DNA of 64,000 nt from positions 310,001-374,000 of the forward strand of contig NZ_PUEJ01000001.1 of assembly GCF_002982075.1 (NCBI RefSeq). Reading direction: 5' to 3'. Position numbers and translations under genes: made by a program. The notes beneath the pieces were generated by a model. The model had not been told where the DNA came from and ran no database searches. It saw only the letters and a program-made list of their open reading frames with translations. This DNA is from Labrys okinawensis. GTDB taxonomy: Bacteria; Pseudomonadota; Alphaproteobacteria; Rhizobiales; Labraceae. Position 1 is the stretch's first letter. Each line of letters starts with the position of its first letter. Below are positions 53,908 through 63,148 of this stretch, piece after piece.

Positions 53908-54855
53908 TTACTTGGCGAGCGTAAAGGCCGAGACATACTTGTCGACATTGTCCTTGGTGATCAGGACGCAGTCGAAGAGCTGCTTCTCGGAGGACGCGCC
54001 GGTCTTGCCGGTCTTGATGAAGTTGTCGGCCTGGACGACCGCTTCCTTGGAGAAGACCGCGACCGGCTGCAGGACGGTGTATTGCAGTTCGCCGGCCTTG
54101 ATGGCGGCGACCGCGTCGGGCGAGCCGTCGAAGCCGCCGACCTTGACCTGCTTGAGCTTGCCGGCCTCCTTCAGCGCCGCGATGGCGCCCAGGGCCATCT
54201 CGTCATTGCCGGAGATCACGCCGACGATGTCGGGATGGGCCTGCAGCATCGACTGCATCTTCTGATAGCCCTGGGCGCGGTCCCAGTTGGCGACCTCCTT
54301 GGCGGCCTTGGTCAGGTCGGGATATTGCGTCAGCACGGTTTCATAGCCGTTGGAACGCGTGGCGGCGTTGTTGTCGGCGGGGTTGCCGAACAGCTCGACA
54401 TATTTGCCGGACTTGGCGACCGAATTCACCCACTGCTCGGCACCGACGGCGGCGCCCTGCGCATTGTTGGAGACCAGCTGGGCCTTGGCGAGGCCTTCCT
54501 TGTTGATCTCGGCATTGACGAGGAACACGGGAATGCCGGCATCCACGGCCTTCTTCACCGCGCCGACCGAGCCGTCGGCATTGGCAGGGTCGAGGATGAT
54601 GGCGGCGGACTTGTTGGTGATGGCGGTGTCGATCAGCGTGCTCTCGGTGTTGGTGTCGCCCTTATGGGCGGCGACCGAGGCGGTGTAGCCGAGCTGCTCG
54701 GCGGTCTTCTTGGCCACCTCGCCTTCGGTGTACCAATATGGATTGGCCGGATCGGTGACGATGATCGAGATCAGGCCGGCCGCCGAGGCCGATCCGATCA
54801 GCAGTGGGGTCACGGCGGCGGCCGCGACCAGCAAACGCATGCCTTTTTTGAACAT
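53908..54855 (-). CDS. eryG: Polyol ABC transporter substrate-binding protein, EryG-like
   Basis: The 315-residue periplasmic protein has a signal peptide (LLVAAAAVTPLLIGSASA) and a ribose-type binding fold: SIIVTDPANPYWYTEGEVAKKTAEQLGY, LDPANADGSVGAVKKAVDAGIPVFLVNAEI and VISGNDEMALGAIAALKEAG. It is the third gene of the minus-strand transporter set and follows the permease by 107 bases. Similarity to EryG, the erythritol-binding protein, is inferred from context and composition; a related polyol is equally possible. Confidence 0.85.
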   Translation of the reverse strand: MFKKGMRLLVAAAAVTPLLIGSASAAGLISIIVTDPANPYWYTEGEVAKKTAEQLGYTASVAAHKGDTNTESTLIDTAITNKSAAIILDPANADGSVGAVKKAVDAGIPVFLVNAEINKEGLAKAQLVSNNAQGAAVGAEQWVNSVAKSGKYVELFGNPADNNAATRSNGYETVLTQYPDLTKAAKEVANWDRAQGYQKMQSMLQAHPDIVGVISGNDEMALGAIAALKEAGKLKQVKVGGFDGSPDAVAAIKAGELQYTVLQPVAVFSKEAVVQADNFIKTGKTGASSEKQLFDCVLITKDNVDKYVSAFTLAK

Positions 54856-54962
54856 TGGGCATCTCCCTTGATTGGTGAAGTAGTCTGCCGTCGCAAGACG
54901 GCAACGTTCCCACTGCAGATCTGTTGTTGTTGCCGAAATGGGAAAGTTTCTGTCCGAAGTCC

Positions 54963-56006
54963 CTAACCTTGCCGGCCGCGGGCCTTGTACTGGATCGAAT
55001 TGAGCAGGACGGCGAGCACGATCACCGTGCCGGTGAAGACGGTCTGCCAGTAGGAGGACACGCCGATGATCACCAATCCGTCCGACAGGAAGCCGATGAC
55101 GAAGGCACCGAGCATCGTGCCCTGCACCGTGCCCCGTCCGCCGGTGAGTGCGGCGCCGCCGATCACCACCGCCGCAATGGCCGTGAGTTCATAGGTGGTG
55201 CCCGCCGTGGGGCCGGCGGAGGTCAACTGCGAGGACAGCACCAGCCCTGCGATCGCCGACAGGATGCCGGAGACGGTATAGACGGTGATCTGCACGCGCT
55301 TGACCGGCACGCCCGACAATTCGGCGGCCCGCGCATTGCCGCCCGAGGCGTAGAGCCAGCGGCCGAAGGCGGAGCGGCCGAGCACCAGCGCCGTGACGAT
55401 GGCGAGCGCCGCCAGGATCACAACCGAGATCGGCACGCCGAACAGGCGATTGAAGCCGAGCCATTCGAAGCCGGTATTGCCGAGATCGTCATGGCCGGAG
55501 AGATTGTTGTAGGTGAGGCCATTGGTCATCAGCAGCGCCACGCCGCGGGCGACATACATCACGCCCAGCGTCGCCACGAAGGCAGGCACGCGGAACCAGG
55601 CGATGAGCACGCCGTTCAGCGCGCCGACCAGACCCCCCACCACCAGGGTCAGCACCACGATGGCCCAGACCGGCGGATAGAGGATGACGCCGGCCACTTG
55701 CAGGGTGACGCCTCCCATCAGGAAGCCGGCGACGCAGCCGGACAGCGCCAGCACGGAACCCACCGAAAGATCGATGCCGCCATTGAGGATCACCAGCAGC
55801 ATGCCGAGTGCCAATACGCCGTAGATGGCCACGTGCGAGGCCATCGTCAGGAAATTGCCGACTGTGAAATAGTTCGGCGACAGGAACGAGAAGACCGCGA
55901 CGATGAGGATCAGCGCGAAGAAGGCCCGTCCTTCGAGAAGCAGTCGGCCGAGGCCGGGGCCTGATTTCTGCCCCTTGGCGCTCGTACTTGCAGTGGTGTG
56001 CGACAT
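54963..56006 (-). CDS. eryF: Polyol ABC transporter permease, EryF-like
   Basis: The 347-residue inner-membrane permease has about ten hydrophobic segments and the motifs LLVILNGGIDLSVGSVLALSGCVAG and AVVIGGAALTGGRGTVQGTMLGA, of the ribose/polyol class (BPD_transp_2). AGGAGGCCTGCCC precedes the ATG. The gap to the ATPase gene upstream contains the inverted repeat copy C. It works with the ATPase at 56139 and the binding protein at 53908. Confidence 0.88.
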   Translation of the reverse strand: MSHTTASTSAKGQKSGPGLGRLLLEGRAFFALILIVAVFSFLSPNYFTVGNFLTMASHVAIYGVLALGMLLVILNGGIDLSVGSVLALSGCVAGFLMGGVTLQVAGVILYPPVWAIVVLTLVVGGLVGALNGVLIAWFRVPAFVATLGVMYVARGVALLMTNGLTYNNLSGHDDLGNTGFEWLGFNRLFGVPISVVILAALAIVTALVLGRSAFGRWLYASGGNARAAELSGVPVKRVQITVYTVSGILSAIAGLVLSSQLTSAGPTAGTTYELTAIAAVVIGGAALTGGRGTVQGTMLGAFVIGFLSDGLVIIGVSSYWQTVFTGTVIVLAVLLNSIQYKARGRQG

Positions 56007-56061
56007 GGGCAGGCCTCCTAAAAGCCTAGGGCGCTCTGCGATGTGCCGGCATCGGCAGCCC

Positions 56062-56127
56062 TCGCAAAGTCGCGTCGAAACGAAGAGTTAGAGCCAGGAT
56101 GCGATTTCATACGAATGCGCCTTGCTC
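56062..56127 (-). repeat. Dispersed intergenic repeat, copy C (partial, inverted)
   Basis: The reverse complement begins GAGCAAGGCGCATTC and shares GCTCTAACTC, GACGCG and CTTTGCGA with copy B. It covers about two thirds of the element and lies in the gap between the ATPase and permease genes. Confidence 0.65.
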
Positions 56128-56138
56128 CGGAGGATCCA

Positions 56139-57683
56139 TCAATGGACCACGGCTTCGCCGGAGGCGGCCATGATCTCGTCCTTGCTTGCGGTGGAGCCGA
56201 ATTCGGCGACGATACGGCCCTTGCGCATGACGATGATGCGATGCGCGACCGAGAGGCATTCGCCGACTTCGGAGGTGGAGTAGACGACGGCGAGGCCGCG
56301 GCGCGCGCCCTCGGCGAGGAGCCGGAACACCTCGGCCTTGGCGCCGATGTCGATGCCGCGGCTTGGCTCGTCGAGGAGGATCACCTTGGGATTGGTGGCC
56401 AGCATCTTGCCGATCACCACCTTCTGCTGGTTGCCGCCGGAGAGCGACCCGATAGGCGCTCCGCCTCCCGCGGTCTTGACCGTGACCTTGCGGATGGTGT
56501 CGTCGATCAACTGCTGTTCGATCCTCAGGGAGGTAAACAGGCCGCGGGTGAAATCGGCGATCGAAGCCAGGGAGAGGTTCTGGCCCACGCTCATGGTCTG
56601 CACCAGGCCATCGCGCTGCCGGTCCTCGGGAACCAGGGCCAGGCCGGCCTGGATGCGGCGGGCGATGGTCAGGCCCGAGACCTCGTCGCCTTCCAGCAGG
56701 ATCTGGCCGGAGGAGGCCTTGAGGCGTCCGGCCAGGGTCTCCAGCAATTCGGTCCTGCCGGCGCCCATCAGGCCGTAAATGCAGACGATCTCGCCGGCCT
56801 TGACGTCGAGCGACAGCTTGTCGACCACATTGTAGCCGCCGCCGGCGGGATCCGGCACCGTGAGTTCGCGCACCGACAGCGCCGTGGCGCCGAAGTCGTA
56901 GCCCTCCGGCGGGGAGCCGAGATCATAATTCTCGCCCACCATGTTGCGCACGATCCATTTGAGGTCGATCTCGGAACGCGGGGCATAGGCCGTCATGGTG
57001 CCGTCGCGCAGGACCACGGCATGATTGGTGATTTCGAGCGCCTCTTCGAGATGATGCGAGATATAGACGATCGACACGCCCCGGCTGGTGAGGTCGCCGA
57101 TGACCTTGAACAGCACGGCCACCTCGCTCGCCGAAAGGGCGGAGGTCGGCTCGTCCATGATCAGGATGCGGCTGCGGACCGAGAGCGCGCGCGCGATCTC
57201 GACGATCTGCTGCTGCCCGAGCCGCAATTCGCCGACCGGGGTGAGAGGGTCGATGTCCTCCTCCAGTTCAGCCATCAGAGCCCGCGTCTCTTCTTCCTCC
57301 CGGGCGAAGTCGACGCCGGTGCGGCCCATGATCTCGCGCCCCATGAAGATGTTGTCGCGGACCGACAAATTCGGCGCGAGGGAAAGCTCTTGGTGGATGA
57401 TCGAGATGCCGCGGTCGCGGGCGTCCGACGCCGAGGAAAATACGACGGGCTCACCGTCGAGAAGGATCTCCCCGGATGTCGGGGTCACGATGCCCGACAG
57501 GATCTTCATCAGCGTCGATTTGCCGGCGCCATTTTCGCCGAACAGGGTCGTGACCTGACCGCGATGAATGTCGAAGTTCACGCCTTTCAGGGCGTGCACA
57601 TTGCCGTAGGACTTGGCCACGTTGCGCGCGGCCAGCACGACCTCGGGTGCCTGAGCGCCGGAAGGGGAGAATTCGCCGCTCAT
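56139..57683 (-). CDS. eryE: Polyol ABC transporter ATP-binding protein, EryE-like (double ATPase)
   Basis: A 514-residue protein with two ATPase domains. The first has GENGAGKST, LRLGQQQIVEIARAL and RILIMDEPTSALS. The second has a degenerate Walker A (YGLMGAGRTE), LSGGNQQKVVIGKML and KVILLDEPSRGIDIGAK. This is the normal RbsA/XylG-type layout. Its ATG overlaps the stop of the DUF2291 gene (ATGA). It energises uptake through the EryF/EryG-like components. Confidence 0.9.
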   Translation of the reverse strand: MSGEFSPSGAQAPEVVLAARNVAKSYGNVHALKGVNFDIHRGQVTTLFGENGAGKSTLMKILSGIVTPTSGEILLDGEPVVFSSASDARDRGISIIHQELSLAPNLSVRDNIFMGREIMGRTGVDFAREEEETRALMAELEEDIDPLTPVGELRLGQQQIVEIARALSVRSRILIMDEPTSALSASEVAVLFKVIGDLTSRGVSIVYISHHLEEALEITNHAVVLRDGTMTAYAPRSEIDLKWIVRNMVGENYDLGSPPEGYDFGATALSVRELTVPDPAGGGYNVVDKLSLDVKAGEIVCIYGLMGAGRTELLETLAGRLKASSGQILLEGDEVSGLTIARRIQAGLALVPEDRQRDGLVQTMSVGQNLSLASIADFTRGLFTSLRIEQQLIDDTIRKVTVKTAGGGAPIGSLSGGNQQKVVIGKMLATNPKVILLDEPSRGIDIGAKAEVFRLLAEGARRGLAVVYSTSEVGECLSVAHRIIVMRKGRIVAEFGSTASKDEIMAASGEAVVH

Positions 57684-58336
57684 TTCACCGTCACCGCCAC
57701 GGGTGTGATCAGCCAGTTTTCCGGGTTCACCAGCCGGAAGGCACCGACGATCTCCAGGGTCTTGCCGGTGAGATTGGCGGTGTCGATGCCGGCGAGAACC
57801 TGCTTCTTCATCTCGCGGTTGATGGCCGAACCGGCGTTCTGGTACTCGATCTGGTTCTTGAACTGGCCGAAGGCGATATCGCCCGGCGCATCGCGAAGAT
57901 CGGTTCCGTTGATGGCGGGCCCGGTCTGCACGCGCACGCCGATGGAGGCCGGCAGCCCGTCCACGGTGAGCTTGTAGATGCCCGCCTTCTGCTCGCCGGC
58001 AACGCCGGTCAGGCGGACGGGGATGATCGAGCCCGTCGAGGCCGCGGTTCCGTATTTCGCGGCGGCCGCGGCCTTGTCGGCCAGAATCTCCGGTGCGAGG
58101 GTCTTGGCCTCCACGGCGCGCTGTTCGATGGCCGCCTTGATCTGCGGGAAATGCTCGGCGCCATAGGTGTCGGGTGAAAAGGCGGCCTGGCGCACGTCGT
58201 CCTTGGAACCGATCTGCACGATCCGGGTATCGAAGGCGATTCCCGCGGCGACGAGAACCGCCAGTGCCGGCACGATCAGCCGGGCACGCCGGCCGGTGTT
58301 GGGCGCCCTCACGGATGCACCATGACTATTGCTCAT
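57680..58336 (-). CDS. DUF2291-family protein of the polyol transporter operon
   Basis: The 218-residue protein has an N-terminal membrane anchor (ARLIVPALAVLVAAGIAFDT) and then a periplasmic domain with DDVRQAAFSPDTYGAEHFPQIKAAIEQRA, matching DUF2291. This family is regularly encoded beside ribose/polyol ABC transporters, often as a lipoprotein; here no lipobox cysteine is seen. It is the first gene of the minus-strand arm and is coupled to the ATPase gene. Its role is unknown. Confidence 0.85.
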   Translation of the reverse strand: MSNSHGASVRAPNTGRRARLIVPALAVLVAAGIAFDTRIVQIGSKDDVRQAAFSPDTYGAEHFPQIKAAIEQRAVEAKTLAPEILADKAAAAAKYGTAASTGSIIPVRLTGVAGEQKAGIYKLTVDGLPASIGVRVQTGPAINGTDLRDAPGDIAFGQFKNQIEYQNAGSAINREMKKQVLAGIDTANLTGKTLEIVGAFRLVNPENWLITPVAVTVK

Positions 58337-59065
58337 GACGAAACCCACCCTGTTCGCTGCGAAGGAGCGGGATGCATGGGTGAGGGGTCGCCCGGCCGAG
58401 GCTAGCCCCGGCTTGCGCCGCAAGCACGGGCCCGGTGCGCGGATTGCGCAGCATGGCTCCTCCCATTCTGCCATTGATCGGACCCGCTTTCACGGGCCGG
58501 AAATGGCTCTCTCGCTGATCATTGAGATATGTTATATATGTGTTTTATAAAACGTCAACAGAGTTATAATCTCGACTCGTGGATTTGACGAAAAACTTTC
58601 CTGAAAAGGATACTCTCCCGATGCGGGGGCTTCGATTGTGCAGTGTGTCCTCCAACGCGCCGCGTGCGTCCTTGCAGAGTGGGCGGCCGGGCGAACTGGC
58701 GGGACCAAAGAATCGTCAATATTGAAGTTTATATATTTAAATCAAAGAGATAGTACGATTTTTCTGACCAGTAGGGCGGGGTGCCTGGCGATTTTTTCTT
58801 GCTTCCCGCCGGGAGGGGCTGGTTGGCGGCCGCAGCTTTTTGGGCGCAACGTCGTTTCCCGTTAATCGACGGGGTCGCCTGAAATAATATCTTGTCTCAG
58901 CAATAAATTACGTGACGTATGATATCTTTGTGATATATAGGTCGCAGAGATCACAGATCGATCCGCACGGCGTATACCGCCGGCGATGAGTGGGAGGCCT
59001 GGCCCTGCCTGGGAGGTGGATCATGCGCGGAACTGTCGACCTGTCCTTTCGCGAGGGGTTTTGCG
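58337..59065. promoter_or_regulatory. Divergent control region of the polyol locus
   Basis: These 729 bases separate the minus-strand transporter arm from eryA. The centre (58520-58960) is strongly AT-rich compared with the surroundings. It contains a perfect palindrome GTTTTATAAAAC (58542-58553), a TACGT-G-ACGTA palindrome (58909-58919) and a TGATAT direct repeat 11 bases apart (58920-58936). These are candidate operators for EryD and the DeoR regulator. No gene is convincing here. Confidence 0.55.
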
Positions 59066-60670
59066 ATGCCCGCTGATCTGCTGATCGGGGTGGATGCCGG
59101 AACGTCGGTGATCAAGGCGGTCGCTTTCGATTTTGAAGGCCGTCAGATCGGAGCCTCCTCGGTACCCAATCGATATCTGCGCGGGGACGACGGCTCGGTG
59201 ACCCAGTCGCTGGAGACGACCTGGGCCGATTGTGTCGCTGCGCTGCGCGGACTCGCCGGCAAGATCGAGAACCTGGCGGCGCGCACCGCAGCCCTCGCCG
59301 TCACCGCCCAGGGCGACGGCACCTGGCTGGTCGGAGCAGACAATGCACCCGTGGCCGATGCCTGGCTGTGGCTGGATGCGCGGGCGGCGCCCACGGTGCG
59401 CAGACTGGCGGCCTCCCCGATGAACCGGGCGCGTTTCGAGGCCACCGGCACGGGGCTCAATACCTGCCAGCAGGGCTCGCAAATGGCCCATATGGACAGT
59501 CACGACCCGTCCTTGCTCGACAGGGCCGAGGTGGCACTGCATTGCAAGGATTGGCTCTATCTGAACCTGACGGGCGTGCGCGCCACGGATCCGTCGGAAG
59601 CCAGCTTCACCTTCGGCAATTTCCGCACCCGCCATTACGACGATGGCGTCGTGGAGGCTCTCGGCCTGACCCGCCGGCGCAAATTGCTGCCAGAAATCAT
59701 CGACGGCAGCCAGGTCACCCATGCCCTCACGACGCATGCGGCGGAGCAGACGGGATTGCTGGCGGGCACGCCGGTGAGCCTCGGCTATGTCGACATGGTG
59801 ATGGCCGCCCTGGGGGCGGGCGTCTATGGCGGTTCCGGTGACGCGGCATGCTCGACCATCGGCTCGACCGGCGTCCACATGCGGGCCAAGAAGGCAGCCG
59901 AGGTCCATCTGAACGCGGAAGGAACCGGCTATGTCATCGCGCTGCCGGTGCCGGATGTCGTCACCCAGGTGCAGACCAACATGGCGGCCACGCTCAACAT
60001 CGACTGGGTGCTGACCATCGCGGCCGACATTCTCGCCCAGATGGGCCAGAAGGTCACGCATCAGGAGCTGGTGAAGCGCATCGACGGCTGGCTGGCCGAC
60101 AGCCGGCCGGGATCGCTGCTCTATCATCCCTATATTTCCGATGCCGGCGAACGCGGTCCCTTCGTCGACGCCGATGCCCGGGCCGGCTTCATCGGCCTCT
60201 CCGCCGGGCATCGCTATGCCGATCTGGTGCGCGCCGTCGTGGAGGGGCTCGGCATGGCCATGCGCGACTGCTATGCCGCCATGGGCGACCTGCCGGCCGA
60301 ACTGCGCCTCGCCGGCGGCGCCGTGCGCTCGCGCGCTTTGCGCAGCGTATTGTCGGCCGCGATCAACGCCCCGCTGCGCGTCTCCTCGCGTGAGGAAGCC
60401 GGGGCCGCCGGCGCGGCCATGATGGCGGCGGTCGCGGTCGGCGCCTTTAAGGACATGGATGCCTGCGTCGCCCAGTGGGTGACGCCGCTGCTGGGGGCTC
60501 CCGAGCCTCCGGATGCGGCGCTGGCCGCTCTCTACGACCAATTATTCCCCGCCTTCAGGGCCGCGCGCCTCGAATTGACCCCAGCGTGGAATGCGCTTGC
60601 GACCGCCCGGCACGGTGCCGCCGGCGGAGCGGGCGCTTCGCCGGCTGCGGGAAGGAGCCTTGCAGTATGA
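59066..60670 (+). CDS. eryA: Erythritol kinase
   Basis: The 534-residue FGGY-family kinase has LIGVDAGTSVIKAVAFDFEG at the N-terminus, VTAQGDGTWLVGADN, ALHCKDWLYLNLTGVRATDPSEASFTFGNF and a C-terminal LAGGAVRSRALRSVLSAAI. These features match EryA of Brucella and rhizobia, which phosphorylates erythritol to L-erythritol 4-phosphate. GAGGGG precedes the ATG. The C-terminus is extended by about 30 alanine-rich residues. The stop overlaps eryB (ATGA), so kinase and dehydrogenase are translationally coupled. Confidence 0.93.
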   Translation: MPADLLIGVDAGTSVIKAVAFDFEGRQIGASSVPNRYLRGDDGSVTQSLETTWADCVAALRGLAGKIENLAARTAALAVTAQGDGTWLVGADNAPVADAWLWLDARAAPTVRRLAASPMNRARFEATGTGLNTCQQGSQMAHMDSHDPSLLDRAEVALHCKDWLYLNLTGVRATDPSEASFTFGNFRTRHYDDGVVEALGLTRRRKLLPEIIDGSQVTHALTTHAAEQTGLLAGTPVSLGYVDMVMAALGAGVYGGSGDAACSTIGSTGVHMRAKKAAEVHLNAEGTGYVIALPVPDVVTQVQTNMAATLNIDWVLTIAADILAQMGQKVTHQELVKRIDGWLADSRPGSLLYHPYISDAGERGPFVDADARAGFIGLSAGHRYADLVRAVVEGLGMAMRDCYAAMGDLPAELRLAGGAVRSRALRSVLSAAINAPLRVSSREEAGAAGAAMMAAVAVGAFKDMDACVAQWVTPLLGAPEPPDAALAALYDQLFPAFRAARLELTPAWNALATARHGAAGGAGASPAAGRSLAV

Positions 60671-62208
60671 GCGATATGATCGACCTCCTGGTGATCGGTG
60701 GCGGCATCAACGGTGCCGGCATCGCCCGCGACGCGGCAGGCCGTGGCCTGTCCGTCACGCTGGTGGAAAAGGACGATCTAGCCCAGGGCACGTCCTCGCG
60801 CTCGGGCAAGCTGGTGCATGGCGGCCTGCGCTATCTGGAATATTACGAGTTCCGCCTGGTTCGCGAAGCGCTGATCGAGCGGGAGGTCCTCCTGAACTCG
60901 GCGTGCCACATCATCTGGCCGATGCGGTTCGTGTTGCCGCACAGCCCTCAGGACAGGCCCGCCTGGCTGGTGCGCCTCGGCCTCTTCCTCTACGACCATC
61001 TGGGCGGCCGCAAGAAGCTGCCGGGCACGCGCGTGCTCGATCTCAGGCGCGATCCGGTCGGTGCGCCCATCCTCGATCAGTATGCCAAGGGCTTCGAATA
61101 TTCCGACTGCTGGGTGGACGACGCACGCCTCGTCGCGCTCAACGCGCTCGGGGCCGCGGAAAAGGGCGCCACGATCCTCACCCGTACGGCGGCGGTTTCG
61201 GCCCGGCGGGAAGAGGGGGCCTGGACGGTCACCACCCGCAATACCGTATCGGGCGAAATCCGCACGCATCGGGCGCGCTGCATCGCCAACGCGGCGGGAC
61301 CCTGGGTCTCCGACGTCATCGCGCAGGTGGCGGGCTCCAACTCCACGCGCAATGTGCGCCTGGTCAAGGGCAGTCACATCATCGTGCCGAAGTTCTGGGA
61401 TGGGCAGCAGGCCTATCTGGTGCAGAACCACGACAAGCGGGTGATCTTCATCAATCCCTATGAGGGCGACATGGCGCTGATCGGCACCACGGATATCGCC
61501 TATCAGGGCGCGGCCGAGGACGTTGCTGCGGACGAGAAGGAAATCGACTACCTGATCACGGCGGTAAACCGCTATTTCAAGCAGAAGCTGCGCCGGCAGG
61601 ACGTGCTGCACGCCTTTTCGGGCGTCCGGCCGCTCTTCGATGACGGCAAGGGCAATCCGTCCGCGGTCACGCGCGATTACGTCTTCGATCTCGACGAGAC
61701 CGACGGGGTGCCGTTGCTCAACGTCTTCGGCGGCAAGATCACGACCTTCCGCGAGCTTTCCGAACGGGCCATGCACAGGCTCGGCAAGTTTTTCCCGAGA
61801 ATGGGCGGCGACTGGACGCGGGAGGCCCGGCTGCCGGGCGGCGAGATCGAGAATGCCGATTATGTGAGCTTCGTCGAGAGCCTGCGGACGGCCTATCCCT
61901 GGATGCCCAACCGGTTGCTTCAGCATTACGGCCATGCCTATGGCGCGCGGACGTCGCAGGTCGTGGGCACGGCGGCCGGCATCGCCGATCTCGGCCGTCA
62001 TTTCGGCGGCTGCCTCTTCGAGGCCGAGGCGCGCTATCTCGTCGCCAAGGAGTGGGCGCGCACTGCCGAGGACGTGCTGGTGCGCCGGACGAAGCACTAT
62101 CTCCATCTGAGCGATGCCGAAAAGGCGGCTTTCACCGCCTGGTTCGAGCGCGAGGTCGCTGCCTTGGGCGCAGCGGCATCGACGTCCTACTCCAACGCTT
62201 CTGCCTGA
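60667..62208 (+). CDS. eryB: Erythritol-phosphate dehydrogenase
   Basis: The 513-residue FAD enzyme belongs to the GlpD superfamily: IDLLVIGGGINGAGIARDAAGRG, GTSSRSGKLVHGGLRYLEYYEFRLV, INPYEGDMALIGTTDIAYQG and FGGKITTFRELSERAM. In the ery pathway it oxidises L-erythritol 4-phosphate to L-3-tetrulose 4-phosphate. It overlaps eryA by 4 bases and lies 7 bases before eryC. It is distinct from the GlpD-like protein at 49555, which lacks the HIIWPMRFVLPHSPQDRPAW segment. Confidence 0.93.
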   Translation: MSDMIDLLVIGGGINGAGIARDAAGRGLSVTLVEKDDLAQGTSSRSGKLVHGGLRYLEYYEFRLVREALIEREVLLNSACHIIWPMRFVLPHSPQDRPAWLVRLGLFLYDHLGGRKKLPGTRVLDLRRDPVGAPILDQYAKGFEYSDCWVDDARLVALNALGAAEKGATILTRTAAVSARREEGAWTVTTRNTVSGEIRTHRARCIANAAGPWVSDVIAQVAGSNSTRNVRLVKGSHIIVPKFWDGQQAYLVQNHDKRVIFINPYEGDMALIGTTDIAYQGAAEDVAADEKEIDYLITAVNRYFKQKLRRQDVLHAFSGVRPLFDDGKGNPSAVTRDYVFDLDETDGVPLLNVFGGKITTFRELSERAMHRLGKFFPRMGGDWTREARLPGGEIENADYVSFVESLRTAYPWMPNRLLQHYGHAYGARTSQVVGTAAGIADLGRHFGGCLFEAEARYLVAKEWARTAEDVLVRRTKHYLHLSDAEKAAFTAWFEREVAALGAAASTSYSNASA

Positions 62209-62215
62209 GGGTCCG

Positions 62216-63148
62216 ATGCCTCTGACGCTGTCCCTCAATACCAACCCGCTGGTGAACCGCTTTGCCGATCCCGACGATCTGATCGACACGGTGGCGCGCG
62301 ATCTCAGGCTGCGGGACCTGCAGCTCACGCACGAATTCATCAATCCGAGCTGGCCCGCGCCGACCATAAGGCGCCTGGTGCGCCAGATGAGCGGCGCCCT
62401 GGCCCGCACCGGCGTGCGCGTGACCAGCGGCATGACCGGACCCTATGGCCGGCTGAATCATTTTGGACATCCCGATAAAGATGTGCGGCGCTACTACGTC
62501 GACTGGTTCAAGACCTTCGCCGACATCATCGGCGACCTTGGCGGTTCATCGGTCGGTACCCAGTTCGCCATTTTCACCTTTGCCGATTATGACGATACTG
62601 CTCGGCGCGAGGACCTGATCCGCATTGCCATCGACTGCTGGGCCGAGGTCGCCGAGCACGCCAAGGCTGCCGGCCTTACTTCCGTTTTCTGGGAGCCGAT
62701 GAGCATCGGCCGCGAGTTCGGCGAGACCATCGAGGCCTGCCTGTCGCTGCAGCGGCGGCTGACAGCCGCCAATATGGCCGTGCCCATGTGGATGATGGCC
62801 GATATCGATCATGGCGACGTCACCTCACCCAACCCCGACGACTACGACCCCTATGCCTGGGCGCGGGCCGTGCCGAAGGTTTCCCCGATCATTCACATCA
62901 AGCAGAGCCTGATGGACAAGGGTGGCCATCGCCCCTTCACGGCGGAGTTCAATGCCAAGGGCCGCATCCAGCCCGAACCGCTTCTGGCGGCGCTGGCCGA
63001 GGGCGGGGCTGAAGACAACGAGATCTGCCTGGAACTGAGCTTCAAGGAGCGCGAGCCCAATGACCGCCAGGTGATTCCCCAGATCGCCGAAAGCGTCGCC
63101 TTCTGGGCGCCTTTCATCGAGACGGGTGCGAGGGATCTCCATGTCTGA
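62216..63148 (+). CDS. eryC: Tetrulose-4-phosphate racemase/isomerase EryC
   Basis: The 310-residue TIM-barrel sugar-phosphate isomerase of the AP endonuclease-2-like family has LSLNTNPLVNRFADPDDLI at the start, MTGPYGRLNHFGHPDKDVRRYY, VFWEPMSIGREFGETI and MMADIDHGDVTS, which hold metal-binding acids and histidines. In Brucella, EryC converts L-3-tetrulose 4-phosphate to its D form. TGAGGGT precedes the ATG. The last 8 bases overlap eryD. The further isomerases (EryH/EryI) are not in the window. Confidence 0.92.
   Translation: MPLTLSLNTNPLVNRFADPDDLIDTVARDLRLRDLQLTHEFINPSWPAPTIRRLVRQMSGALARTGVRVTSGMTGPYGRLNHFGHPDKDVRRYYVDWFKTFADIIGDLGGSSVGTQFAIFTFADYDDTARREDLIRIAIDCWAEVAEHAKAAGLTSVFWEPMSIGREFGETIEACLSLQRRLTAANMAVPMWMMADIDHGDVTSPNPDDYDPYAWARAVPKVSPIIHIKQSLMDKGGHRPFTAEFNAKGRIQPEPLLAALAEGGAEDNEICLELSFKEREPNDRQVIPQIAESVAFWAPFIETGARDLHV

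Noticed and set aside
58638..58865. Small open frame in the polyol control region
   Set aside because: No ribosome site, atypical composition, and it lies across the AT-rich regulatory block; no similarity recognised.
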